Shown: in pieces, positions 32,235-43,593 of the stretch | Layout of the letters: every line of letters begins with the position of its first letter | How positions within the stretch are numbered: the first letter of the stretch is position 1 | From: Pleurostoma richardsiae | Lineage: Eukaryota; Ascomycota; Sordariomycetes; Calosphaeriales; Pleurostomataceae | Reading direction: 5' to 3' | Length of the DNA: 64,000 nucleotides | Assembly: GCA_030052745.1 (NCBI GenBank) | Contig: JANBVO010000014.1 | Coordinates: 124,001-188,000 of the forward strand | The notes under the pieces: model-generated | Databases searched by the model: none | The model's input: the letters and a program-made list of their open reading frames with translations, nothing else | Told to the model about the DNA's origin: nothing | Program-made: the position numbers and the translations under genes

Positions 32235-32803
32235 ACTGACCAAGCTTCACATTGACCCTGACTTGTCCTGCATAGGTGCAGGTCTCGACAGTCCAACTCA
32301 AAGACAGGGCCGAGAAGGTCAAGTATCGGCAACTTGGCACTGCAGCGTCGGCAATCTGCCACCGGCGGCATCGGATAGGAGCAGGTCCACCCTGTGATAA
32401 GGCCAGACCAGCCACCTTCCCGAAAGGAGCAAACCCCGCCCCGCACCCGGCGCCGGCCGGCTAGACGGCACCGGGCCCGGACTCGGCGCCGACAGCCCCG
32501 TCTTGCTGTAGGCCGGGACCCAGGTAAATAAGAGCATCGACGCCCTGTCTGAGGGACGATCCTGGTCAATGAGACACTGGTACAGGGAATGACGCAATGC
32601 TATTGACTACCTCTCACCATAGATCTATAAGGTACTGCCCCGCCGCCGCCGCCGGGTATCAGGTTCTCCGCTTCAGTTCAAAAACAGCATCTCTCTGCTC
32701 GCTTTTGCTGAAAATGCATGAAGGCCTTGCGCATCTCGATCTCGGTCTCGAAATAACTCCCTACCAAGGCTCCTTTAATACCGTCCATACCATGTCTACC
32801 AGC
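32235..32803. other. Intergenic, no gene seen
   Basis: About 570 bases holding the amidohydrolase promoter and the 3' end of the Cys-rich membrane protein gene. A forward frame at 32597–33178 runs into that gene antisense and is not supported. Confidence 0.5.
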
Positions 32804-33887
32804 TCACTGTCTTGGATAGTTCTCATTGGCATAGTTGCCGCCATTATAGTTCCCACTCGCATAATTGCCCCCAGCATAGTTACCACCCCCGTCAAGCTCA
32901 TATCTGGGGTACTGCTGCTGCTCCGGGAGCTCCACGCGCACCAGTTCGTGCCCGTCGGAGTACAGTTCCGAGGGGCTATCGCGCTTCACTGGCTGCCACT
33001 GCTGGAAGTCCATGTTTCGGGGCCCCTGGGCACCCGCTGCAGCGGCAGCTGCTGCAGCAGCGCGACGCTTCCTTGCCTTGTACCATCTAGGCAGGAAGAA
33101 TCCCAGGCAGGCTGTCGATATCACGGCGAGCGGGATCCCCAGTCCCAGCCCGATCTTCAGACTCGAGCTGTCGCCTGAGCCCGAGGATTCTGACGCCTGT
33201 GAGGTAGGCGTGGAAGTAGTAGCAGCAGCGGAGGGTGTCGAACCGTCGGTAGTGGTGGAAGATGCTGTTGTTGACGTCGTGGAGGTTGTTGATGTGGTTG
33301 ATGTGGTTGACGTCGAAGGAGTGACGGTGAATCTGACGGTGCCAGTGCTGCTGACTGGAGGGTAGCTCGTAACCGCCGCCGTTACTGACGACGAAACGAC
33401 GTTTCCATCCTGGTCAAGAAAAATACCACGTCCGGAGTTGCAGCACGTCGGGTCATTGTTGCAGCAGAGGCTGCCATCGTCGCAGGTAGTCACCCGAGGC
33501 AGGAATCCCTGACTTTCTGTCTCGTCTGCACCATTGCGAGAGTTGATCAGCTTCTGCCATCGACACAAATCATTCACAGATTGAGGAGGACTTACTGTAC
33601 AAACAGATCTGAGCGCAGCTGTCGTCCCATCCGTCGACAGCGCAGGGACCGCGTACGAAGAGATTTGCTCCGTCGCCGGGGTTGTGACACAGGTGGTTCG
33701 ACAGGCACGTCGCCTCGAAGCCGCAGCATGCGTTGGACCCGGGGCAGAGCGTGTTGTTCACGTAGAGGTCGCCGTCGAAGCCATAGCAGGATATGCCCAC
33801 CGTCGGGAATGCCGCGCGGACTACGGCCCTCGACGTAATGAGCGGTAAGAGCTGCAGGGCAAACAGAGCACGCGAGAGGTCCAGCAT
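32804..33887 (-). CDS. Secreted-domain, Cys-rich single-pass membrane protein
   Basis: Exons complement(33596..33887) and complement(32804..33525) give 337 aa. Order: a signal peptide (about residues 1–25), a Cys-rich ectodomain (CYGFDGDLYVNNTLCPGSN, ACCGFEATCLSNHLC, CDDGSLCCNNDPTCC), then a Ser/Thr-rich stalk with TSTT repeats (about 155–210). A transmembrane segment follows (IGLGLGIPLAVISTACLGFF) with a basic KARKRR stop-transfer, an Ala run, and a cytoplasmic tail ending in five or six NYxxG-type repeats. This plan (Cys-rich head, O-glycosylated stalk, one helix) is like fungal wall-sensor or surface proteins of the WSC/Mid2 type, although no WSC domain is recognised. Function unknown. Confidence 0.8.
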
Positions 33888-34458
33888 CACGCGAGTGACA
33901 AAAGAGCCGCTGGACGGCCCAACAGTCTTGTCTTCAATTCTGGGCTTCACTCGCGCATTGATGCTCGGGTTGAGGATGTCTCGGTGTCGGAGACAGCGCG
34001 GATGGTGAGTTGTCCTGGCACCATCACGCTGGAGGGAATTCGGGGGCGGAGGGGAGAAAAGGGGCGGATAACGAGCGGCGGATGCGAAACTTGAAGCATG
34101 GTTGGCGATCCCACGCCGTCCATCTACGGTATAGTCCCTGAATCCTTCAGGCACTGACAGGGCCCTGCTGTATCTGGATGTCGCTTTTGCGTCAAAGCTC
34201 ACACGATAAAACACGACGTGAGTGGCCACAAGGAGGCGGCACAGCATTAAGCGCCGCCTCAGCCCCCAATCCTTGCAGGTCCGTATCGTCAGCTCCGGCT
34301 AGCTTGGCGCTTCGGCGCGCTGCGCCCCTTGGCAGCCTTTTTTTCCTCCCACCGTTGGGCGATTGCCGCATCTCAATCACTCCGTGCAAACAACATGACA
34401 GAAGCGACAGCCACGACATGACGGGCGTGGCTGGCGTCCTCTATGCAATCTACGCATC
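33888..34458. promoter_or_regulatory. Divergent promoter region
   Basis: About 570 bases between divergent start codons of the Cys-rich membrane protein and the GT71-like gene. No specific element was recognised. Confidence 0.4.
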
Positions 34459-35958
34459 ATGAATTCTCTCTCAATGCTGCGGAATCTGCGCAACTCCAAG
34501 GGCGCCGGGCTGGCTTTCCTTGCTGTTCTCGTCCTCATTCTCGTCTCATTTCTGTACTCGGCGCTCGACCGGCCCTTGGCCACCTTTCTGCCTGACCATG
34601 CCCCTGTCTCTAACCCGGCATCAAAGGCAACCGGGGCGCCGCCAGCGGTTGACGAGCTACTGCTGAATGACATCGTCCAGTATTTCGAGGACTTCCCTCT
34701 CGGCCCGCCATTCAAGCCCGTATTCGGTGAGCTGGGCCGGCGAACGAAGGTCATTGCGGATTGGCTGCTGTGGGAGGAGAAGCTGCCTGAGAACTCGACC
34801 GAGAGCGCCCTCCTGCACAATGCAGCGGAGCAGGCCGCCTTGAGCCTCTACCCCTTCCTGAGCAATTCGCCCCGGGACCGGAAGTCTAAGACGCCTCTTT
34901 CGGACCTGCGCTCTTCGTTCGAGGCCGGCTCAGCCGGTATCGTCATCCCGACAGGCGACAAGATCATCCGCTTCTCCGCGCACCTGATCGCGTCGCTCCG
35001 CTCCGTCCTGGGCTCCTCGCTCCCTATCCAGGTTGCCTATGCCGGAGATGCCGACCTGTCGCCCGGCGGCCGCGCACGACTAGCCAGCATTGTCGAGACC
35101 GGCGCGCCACCCCTGGAGTTCCTCGACGTGACCGCCATCTTCGACGACTCGACCCTGCGTTTCGGCGAGGCGTCGGGCGGTTGGGCGCTCAAGGCCTTCG
35201 CCGCGCTGGGCTCCCGCTTCGAGAAGGTGATCCTGCTCGATGCCGACGCCGTCTTCCTGCAGCAGCCAGAGGTGCTGCTGCGGCACCCGGCCTTCGAGCG
35301 GGCGGGCGCGCTGCTGTTCCACGACCGCCTGCTCTGGCAGCACGGCTTCGCGGAGCGGCACGATTGGTGGAAGTCGCAGATCCACCGGCCCAGCGCGGCG
35401 CTGGGCAAGTCGCGCGTGTGGACGGAGGACTACGCCGAGGAGGGCGACTCGGGGGTCGTGGTGGTCGACAAGGGCCGGGCGGAGGTGCTCGCGGGCCTGC
35501 TGCACGTGTGCTGGCAGAACTCGTTCGACGTGCGCGAGGAGATCACCTACAAGATCACGTACGGCGACAAGGAGAGCTGGTGGTTCGGCTTCGAGCTGAC
35601 CGGCGCCCCGTACGAGATGGAGGCGCACTACGGGGCCATCGTCGGCTGGGAGGACCGGGGCGAGGACGGCGCGGGCGCGCCCAAGGTGTGCAGCTTCGTG
35701 ATCGCGCACGTCGACGAGGCGGACAAGCTGCTGTGGTACAACGGGGGCCTGCTCAAGAACAAGCTGTCGAGCGACGTGGAGTACGAGGTCCCGGAGAAGT
35801 GGATGATCGACGCGGACTGGCAGAAGGGCGCGACGAAGCAGGATATGAGCTGCATGGTCGGCGGGGAGTCGCGGAGCCTGACGGCCGAAGAGAAGGAAGT
35901 GCTGGCCAAGTCGATAGAGCTGGCGAAGAAGATGGACAAGGACTTCCATAGACCATAG
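34459..35958 (+). CDS. Alpha-1,3-mannosyltransferase-like protein (GT71, Mnn1 type)
   Basis: A single exon of 499 aa with type II topology: a short N tail, then an anchor at about residues 16–34 (GLAFLAVLVLILVSFLYSAL). The luminal domain contains GIVIPTGDKIIRFSAHLIASL, a Gly-Trp-Ala-Leu-Lys helix and the metal/nucleotide-sugar motif VILLDADAVFLQQPEVLL (DAD at about 261–263). LLFHDRLLW and GDSGVVVVDK follow. These are hallmarks of Mnn1/Mnt-type mannosyltransferases of the Golgi that extend mannan or N-/O-glycans from GDP-mannose. The sugar linkage is inferred from the family. Mannose-6-phosphate isomerase, which feeds the GDP-mannose pool, lies 14 kb away, but this is probably coincidence. Confidence 0.88.
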   Translation: MNSLSMLRNLRNSKGAGLAFLAVLVLILVSFLYSALDRPLATFLPDHAPVSNPASKATGAPPAVDELLLNDIVQYFEDFPLGPPFKPVFGELGRRTKVIADWLLWEEKLPENSTESALLHNAAEQAALSLYPFLSNSPRDRKSKTPLSDLRSSFEAGSAGIVIPTGDKIIRFSAHLIASLRSVLGSSLPIQVAYAGDADLSPGGRARLASIVETGAPPLEFLDVTAIFDDSTLRFGEASGGWALKAFAALGSRFEKVILLDADAVFLQQPEVLLRHPAFERAGALLFHDRLLWQHGFAERHDWWKSQIHRPSAALGKSRVWTEDYAEEGDSGVVVVDKGRAEVLAGLLHVCWQNSFDVREEITYKITYGDKESWWFGFELTGAPYEMEAHYGAIVGWEDRGEDGAGAPKVCSFVIAHVDEADKLLWYNGGLLKNKLSSDVEYEVPEKWMIDADWQKGATKQDMSCMVGGESRSLTAEEKEVLAKSIELAKKMDKDFHRP

Positions 35959-36421
35959 GGCTAGGGGAAAGGCGTTCTGATGGTACGATCTAAGTGTAGT
36001 TCTGAATACAGCGTTTGACACCATTGCTCACCGGCGTGCTTCTATCGAGGCTAGCTGTCACATCTGAGGGAGACCGCGATTTAGGATGACTCTAAAGGAG
36101 CTTGTACCGCTTTAGGTTCTCTCTCTTGAAGGTACAGAAGGTCGAAAGCCTAGAGTCAGTCCAGTCAACAATGTGACCAAGCAGACGCAGTGGACCCCAG
36201 CAACGGCTGCACAGCTCGTCCAATGGTTCCATGAGGGCGCGTCCCGACTAGAAAACTTGAGGTGGAAGAGAGAGATAAATCGCTCGGGGCTGCTCCGTCT
36301 TATCCTATGGCGCAAGTGGCCTAAATGACACAGGTCCCTTGATCATCCGGATTCGGTCCGCCACTGCCCAAGGAACGGCTGCCCAAGAAGATCAAGACGC
36401 GGCACGTTTGAAACCTATCCT
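35959..36421. other. Convergent intergenic, no gene seen
   Basis: About 460 bases between converging genes, expected to contain both 3' ends. Nothing else was recognised. Confidence 0.5.
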
Positions 36422-37178
36422 TCAGCCACTACAAATATGAGATCGTGTAGTCGGCGCATGAGCGAACTGGAAGTCAGTCGAGTCGACCTGTTGATCGAAC
36501 ATCAGTGAATCCCCCCATCATTGTCGTGGACACTCAACACTTACAGTCAGCTGTGAGCTCCCGCTTGGATCTTGCGCATCCAGTGTGATTTCAATAGTGA
36601 CTATAAGCGTTCCCGGCGTCCCACAGGATGACCAGTGTGTAGTTGAAGCGGTGAAATCGTCCGTCTTGAGATAGTCTTGATGGATGGGGCCTTTGTACGT
36701 GGTCACGCGCCGAACCTGCGTGCTCGCATGCAACTGAGCTAGGCCATCCTAACAGCGAAGCATAACAAGCACCAAGACCTTCTGGTGAACTTACCTCTTC
36801 ATCCTCCTCGGAATATCCAAAGTTCACGTCGACCAAGCCGGTGTCCCCGGACTGGAGGTTGCAGAATCCACGCTGTGACGCTGTAAAGATGCCGAACTGG
36901 TACCCCGGCGTGTGGGAAAAGCGGATGCTCAGGTCGCAGAGCTTCTGGTAGTCGCTGTCAGTCGTGCCGCGGCCCGCGGAAACGGCGAGCTTGTCATATA
37001 TGACAGTAAATGTCCGCCCATCAACCAGGAGCTGTACGGATGCGGAGCCAGCCGGGCATCCGGAACCCTGGAATGTCACACCTTGGATGTAGACATCATG
37101 AGACTGCCTTTCAGAGACAGTTGGAGCCGCCAGGGCTGAGAGTGGGAAGAGAGGGAACATCGCTCGTGTGAACAGCAT
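36422..37178 (-). CDS. Secreted DUF4360-family protein
   Basis: Exons complement(36795..37178), complement(36545..36715) and complement(36422..36487) give 206 aa. The start at 37178 is chosen for its signal peptide (MLFTRAMFPLFPLSALAAPT). The mature part matches the DUF4360 pattern: FQGSGCPAGSASVQLL, TVIYDKLAVSAG, the KLCDLSIRFSHTPGYQFGIF strand, RGFCNLQSGDTGLVDVNFGYS, then VTTYKGPIHQDYLKTDDF and THWSSCG. The last exon, VDSTDFQFAHAP, completes the final strand. These are small secreted fungal and bacterial proteins of unknown function with a likely beta-sandwich fold. Four to five Cys in the mature part fit disulphide pairing in the extracellular space. Confidence 0.88.
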
Positions 37179-38920
37179 GTTGGTGGTCCAGATGTTGTTA
37201 TTGTCCACGCTGAGACCTAGTAACTGCGCCCGCCTCTCCTCATCTCCGCATCCCAGGCAAGACGCGGTCATCGAAATCTTTGACCTCAATGGCTGCCTGT
37301 TCACCCGTGGGAGGACACAAGAATAGAATCATTCTAGTAGATGAAGTCATATTGATGCCCAGGCTTCTGTCTCGACACACCGTCATGAGCAAAATACTGA
37401 GGCGCTTATACTTAAGTTAAAGGTTATTGTAATGCCGAACAGGCGCGCGGGATCTGTGTTGTCATCCCGCTTCCACTCGCATTCCTTTGAAGGATTCAGC
37501 CGGGCTGTTTCTATATCAGCTACAGCAGTAGAAACAGTCGTATTCTAGAAGTGGTTATGTCCGACCGTTCAGGCTAATCAAGGAAGGACACCCTGGAGAG
37601 ATTGTACTGCTGAATGGCGATACATTAATTTGCTGATGTGTCGTTCATTGCCCCAGAGATAGGAGAAGGAAGTGTAAGCCGAAGAGACGGGGGAAAACAA
37701 GGAGCCCAGCCGCCGGACAGGCATGTTCCTGGTGTAACCTTGAAGCGTTACATTGGCTTCGAGAGCCGCCCGACACCTGAAACTGTTGCTTGTCGTTGCT
37801 CCCAAGCCGGGGTGTCTCCCGGCGAAGTGGAGCGCGGTACGGTGCCGATAGTTGTGGGCCCCGCCGTTCCGCGGTGGAGCCGGGAGGGGTATAGGGTAGC
37901 ACGGTAGCCACCTCAGGTGTGGCTGCCACTTTACTGTGGCTGTGCAAGAAGTAAGTTATCCTTCTCTGAAGTCACGGAAGGCAGCAAGCATCTCGAGTCT
38001 GAACCTTTTCTGCGGCCGCACACCTTGACGGATGGAAACTCTAGAGCCAAAACGGAATAAGGACACGCACGCTCTCTGACTGTTTTCTCCTTACTCCTGC
38101 GCATTCTCTCTTCTTGATCTTGTCGTCTTATCCTGGGCTCTCTCTCTCTCTCTCTCGCGGTGCTGCTTTTCTCATTTGCCCCTGCATCTCTCCCTTGAGG
38201 GCTGCCTTCTCTGGCGTCCGCCCAGAGGATCCACCGCCGGGATTCCGTGCATCTTGCGACGTTGCATCAGCCTATCAGGGGTGCCGCTTCGCTGGGTCTG
38301 GGCGGGTTGCTGTCATAGCAACCAAAAGCACGGCCGGCCAGGGTGTCAGCCAGGGGTGCCGGGGTGGCTTGAGTGGTCGCTTTCTGCGCTGTGGTGGGCG
38401 CGGGCTGGCGTGGGTGTGGTGGGAGATCAAGCCACGACCGCGCTGCACCAGCAGAAAATAGCGTCGGGAGGCTCGAGCGCGTCGACCCAGAAAGACGCCC
38501 GAGTCAGTCACTCAGTCACTCAAGTCGAACACTGATCTGCGAACCGACCGAGCCTGCATCCCGTGCGGTTGCGACTGCGGAAGATCATCTACGCAGGCTT
38601 ACAGGCGTTCCGAATACATGCGCCTAGAACACGCGCAGCGAGACAAACCGCAAGGGCGAGCCGAACTGTCGGATGCACGTCCTTCCCCGGCATATGGCAG
38701 CCAAACAAACACTCCGAGACACACACGACCTATCTATCTACAGTGACATCCCGAGATAACGACGCTTTTCCCAGAGGGACGGATTAGGGCCAAAATCCCA
38801 TACCGTGCGAAGGCGACGGCGCCGACAAACAACAACGCACAGGGCGACGTCGACGGAACCTTCCCTTGCTGCCCTGTGTCTCCTGCTGCAGGTCACAGAG
38901 CCCTCGACGGTCGACCAGCT
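37179..38920. other. Intergenic / ApsB-like gene promoter and leader
   Basis: About 1.74 kb. A CT dinucleotide tract lies at 38138–38156 and pyrimidine-rich DNA surrounds it, as in many fungal promoters. Forward open frames at 38114–38627 lack motifs. No gene is called. Confidence 0.5.
38138..38156. repeat. CT dinucleotide tract
   Basis: Uninterrupted CT repeat of about 19 bases in the upstream region of the ApsB-like gene, a common promoter feature in fungi. Confidence 0.75.
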
Positions 38921-41900
38921 ATGGAGAGCGACGAGGCAAAACCCGGGAGCCCTGTGCCTCGGCCTCTCACGGCACAGAGGAGCTCCCGCAAGGTTCCTGG
39001 CAGATTTGACGACGACGACGAGATCTCTCCCACGAAAGAGAACTTCGACGACCCATCTCCTCTAGACTCACAACCACAGAATGCTGCGCTCAACTCCCAA
39101 AGCGTCCCCGCTCTTCCTCCGCCGACAATCGAGACGAGCTTTGCGGACGGCCCTAGCATGGACGACAGCAAACACTCCGACTCGATGACGGAACAAGCAG
39201 TGCGACAACACCTGCAAGATTTCGAGTCCAGCTTCGCTGCCCCTCTCTCGCCTATTCCCACCATCCACCCCGACGGCATCGACGACACCTACGTCTTCGA
39301 CTCGCCGGCCAAGGCGCGCAAACCGTCACCAGAAAGGCCATCTAGGGCACGAAACTCTCCCTCAACTAGTCCCAGGCCTCCCGCTGCTTCTCCTTCACGG
39401 GAAGAGTCAAATCTTTCGCCGGTGAAGGAAGAGTTCGAGACGACCGAAACCGGCAATGCGACCTCCTCCCTAGAAGCATTCTCCTCCTCCCCTACTGCTG
39501 CTGCAGCCGCGAGAACCGTCTCGAGAGCACTTTCAGGCACAAGCGCAGAACACAACGGGAAAAGTCCAGAAAGTGGGACACCGCCGGATGAGCAGAGTGG
39601 CGGCCTGTTGAGTCCCTCGGACGACTCTCTCCTCCGATCAGGCTATACGTCGGGGGAGTCTGCAACCCTGCGACATCAGAGCTCGGATACTAGCCTGCGG
39701 AAACTCTCGATTGACGCTGGAAGCACGCCGGGCAATGCGCTCCGGGTGGGAAAGAGGCCGAAGTACCTGCGGAGCAGAAATGCGAGCCAACGTTCATCCG
39801 TATCGTCTTTCAACACCAACGACGATATGGAGAGCGATGTTACGGTCGGCCTGGGCACGGACTACGCACTGCAGTCCGGGGGCGCCGTCCCGGCCCTGAG
39901 CCTGTCGCGGAGCACGAGCAACATCCTATCGCGGTCGATAAGCATGGGTAGCATGGCATCCGGTATTGATGACCTCCACGACACTTCAGGGAGAAATCTG
40001 GAGCAGCACCTGGCAACGCTGAGCGAGGACGAGAACAGTAGGATGGGTCTCTACTCGAAGAATCGCCCGGACTACGAGGATGTCATGCAGACCCCGAAAC
40101 CTAAAGGCACACTGGCCGCTCCGACTGACACCGTGATCGCGCGACACGTTAGGAACGTCCAGGTTCCCGAGTCGCTGGCCAAGGAGTACAAAACAAAGGG
40201 AGGTCTAGTCACACCTAGGAAGCCTTCCGATTACAGCGCCACCTCGACCAGTCACAACCGGCATGGAAAGAACTTGACTCTCAAGGAGCAGAGTAGCACG
40301 ATCGAGCGGTTGTCTAAGGAGAACTTCGACCTCAAGCTCAAGGTCATGTTCCTCAGCGACCGCCTCGACAAGTTATCCGAGGAGGGTGTTAAGGAGATGA
40401 TCTCGGAGAACGTTGAGCTCAAGACGGGCTTGGCCGTCCTCCAGCGCGACAACAAGGTCCTCCGCCGACGCGTGAAGGAGTTGGAGAAGCAGCTCAAGGA
40501 CGAGAACGAGCCGCAGCGCCCTGGGACAGCCGTCAGCGCAGCGTCGTCCAACGGACAGACCGCCGAGTCGTTTGACCAGGACGCCCAAGAGCGCGAGGAG
40601 GAGCTCCTGTACCTGCGGGAACGAGTCGACGAGTTCGTGACAGAAATTGAGCGGCTGCGGAACGAGAACATGAACAAGGAGGCCGAGAAGCGGCGCATGG
40701 CCGAGGTCGTAAGGTCGCTGCAGAATATGGGCGAGAGGGCCGCTGGGGAGTCAATGGGCCGCCAGGAGGAGGCCGACGTGTGGAAGGACCTCCTTGAGCA
40801 GGAGACGGCGCGGAGGGAACAGTCGGATGAGGACAATCGGAAGCTCCGCGATGAAGTCTTCCGTCTCAAGCAGGAGATCGCGACCGGCAACGTCGGTGGC
40901 GCTGGTCTCCACCACACGACAAACATCTACAACATCACCAAGAAGCAGAGGAATACGTCGCCCACACGATCCATGTCTGGCATGTCCGGTGACGCCGAGA
41001 CCGTGAACGGCGCCATGAGCACTGCCGCCAGCAGCACACTCGTCGAAGAGCTCCGGCGCGAAAGCGAGCAGCTGAGGCACGAGAACGCCGAGCTGCGCCG
41101 CGAGGTGGGCGCACAGACGTCGATGCTGACGTCCCGGAACCGCGAGAAGGAAAGGTTATATCAGGAGATTGAAGATCTGAAGATGGCGCAGCGGCGCGGT
41201 GGTCCCGCCCCGTCGACGATTGACAGTCTCCTCGAGCGTTCAGCATCACGAGCTGGTGCTCACGAAAGGTCTCAGTCGCGCGCTAGCGGTGGCACCCGGG
41301 CCGCGACGACCATCGACGACCCGGAAAGGGAGGAGATGGAGAGCAAAATGGCCGAGCTTCGGGACAAGGTGAACGAGGTGAAGCTGCAAAACCAGGAGCT
41401 GCAGCGCGAGATCAACAGCTGCATGGAGGACTTCGAGACCGCCGTTGCAGGCAAGAAACAGGCAGAGGAGACCGCGGCAGCGCTCCAGGAGGATCTGGAA
41501 GCGGCGATGAACGACTTGATGGCGCTGCAGACCGAGAGAGACGAGGCGCTCCAGGATTACGCTGCGCTGGAGAACGAGTTTGAGGTGCTGCGGAAGGAGG
41601 CCCAGGAAGAGATCGATGCTCTCGAGGGCGAGGCAGACCAGAGAAACAACGAGATTGAGAGGCTGCAGGTCGAGCTCAACGACCGCTCCGAGAACTTCGA
41701 TGCGCTGCAGGAGGAGATGCGCAAGATGAGCGAAGCCCTGGTGCGTCTAGAAGACGAGCAGGAGAACAAGCTCCGCAGGATAGAGCAGCTCGAACAGGAA
41801 CTCGGCGAAGCCAACAAGGAGCTCGAGGACCTGGAGGCTAAGCTGCTAGAGTCGAACGACAAGGCGAACCGCTTAAGCGTTCAGCAAGAGTCAAGCCAAG

Positions 41901-43593
41901 GCGAGATTGCGTTCCTGCGCGAGGAGCAGGAAGGTGACAAGATCCGCATCGGAGACCTCGAGGCTGCGCTTGCGAATGCGGAGCAGTCGATCCGGGAGGA
42001 GAAGGATCGCACCAAGGAGCTTGAACAGCGCCTGGCCACCGAACGCCGCCAGCGCGAGATTGTTGCCAACCTCGAAAAGGAGGAGGTGCAACAGGTGGTC
42101 AACCAGCTCAACCGTGAGGCATCGGCTGCTAAGGACGAGGCTAGGAAGCTGCGCAAGAACCTTACCAGCAGGGAAGTCGAAGCGACCGAATGGAAGGAGA
42201 GGCTCCTTGAGCTGGAGAACAATCTCAGAGAGGCTCTTGGTGACCTCAATGGGACGAGGAGCAGCTTCCTTAAGGTACGTTTGCTGTCGGCAGCACTATC
42301 GCGTAGTGTGTGTGCTAACTGTGTCCCCAGTCAATTGCCCAACTTCAACGAGAACTCGAGAACACGGGTCGCGAGCTCGACACCACGCGGGCAGCACTCA
42401 TGGAGAAGGACCGCATCATCAAGCAGCGCGACGGCCTCCTCGAGTCTCACGGCCTCGAGTCACGCAAGGTCGCTGAGCTGCTGGAGAAGGAGCGCCAGGC
42501 CCACCGCACCACCAAGAACCAGTTCGAGACGTACCAGAAGACCAACCAGCACGTCACGCGCAACATCTCCGCCGCCGAGAGCAGGATCATGGAGCTGGAG
42601 GCGGCCAAATCCCAGGACAAGAAGAAGATCGCGACCCTCGAGGCTACGTTCAGGGAGCAGCTCAACGAGCGCAACAGTCTGCTGCTCGTGCTGTGGACCC
42701 GGCTTTCGTCGCTCTGCGGCACCGACTGGGCGCACGACAACAGCCTCATCAACGGCCGCGCGCTGCCGTCCCTTGAAGCGGTCGCTACCATGCTGCCCGG
42801 CTTCAGCAAGAACCTCCTCGCCGCGGTCAAGACAATCGAGTCCATCGTGGGCACTTTCCAGGGTCGCATCAAGGGCGTCGAGAAGGACCTCTGGCGCGAA
42901 TACCAGAGCCTGGAGCACAACCTCGACTCGAGAATTAAGAAGCTTGACCGCATCGAGGCCATCGTGCGCAGCGGCGTCGCGGCGGGCACGATAGGCGGCG
43001 GGCCAGCGCTACAGGACGCACAGGGCAGGATCGCGCGACTGGAAGATGCGTACCGGCAGCTGAAGGTTGAGAACACGACACTGCGGACGGCCAACGAGGT
43101 CCGCGCCCGGGCGGCCTATGCAGCCACCGGCGATCCCACCGCCGCGGTGTCCGACGCCGTCAGTGGCGGCAGCCCCTCGCCGTCAATCCCAACAGGCCCG
43201 CGCGGCGGATCCAAAGACAGATCGCGGCTGCCGAGGACCAAGTCCTCTGGCGCAGGCAGCATACCACGGCCCGGCTCGATGGCGCGGTCCTCCAGCTACT
43301 ACCGCGAGGCCATGACGGCGGGCGAGCTGGCGCTGGCCGGGGACGCGGCGAGCGACGACGCGGCGACAATCACCGGCGACGGGGGCGGCGGATACCAGGG
43401 GGACGGCAACACCAAGTGGATGCACCGGCTGCGCGACCTCGAGCTCAAACTTAAGGCGGAGAGGGAGGGCCGCCTGCAGGACCGTAGCGAGGCGAGCAAG
43501 CGGATCCTGGAGCTGGAGGACGGGCAGACGCACCAGCGGGCGAGGCAGGCCAAGGAGGAGAGGAAGAGGCGCCTGCTGGAGGGGGGGCCGTAG
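38921..43593 (+). CDS. apsB: ApsB/Mto1-like spindle-pole and MTOC coiled-coil protein (centrosomin motif 1)
   Basis: Exons 38921..42274 and 42331..43593 give 1538 aa. The start is the first ATG of the long frame (MESDEAKPG). The N-terminal ~440 residues are Ser/Pro-rich and disordered. Near residues 450–520 is the centrosomin motif 1 (Cnn_1N): LKEQSSTIERLSKENFDLKL and KVMFLSDRLDKL, which recruits gamma-tubulin complexes. Long coiled coils follow to about residue 1330, interrupted by THNIYNITKK-like and Ser-rich linkers, then a compact region containing LWTRLSSLCGTDW and FSKNLLAAVKTIESIV. The C-terminal ~200 residues are low complexity with a final charged helix. In Aspergillus ApsB and fission-yeast Mto1 this arrangement organises cytoplasmic microtubules and nuclear positioning. 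Pcp1-type proteins are an alternative. Confidence 0.85.

Noticed and set aside
35080-36024. 314-codon reverse frame antisense to the GT71-like gene
   Set aside because: Arises from strong G/C third-position bias of the sense gene; no domain.
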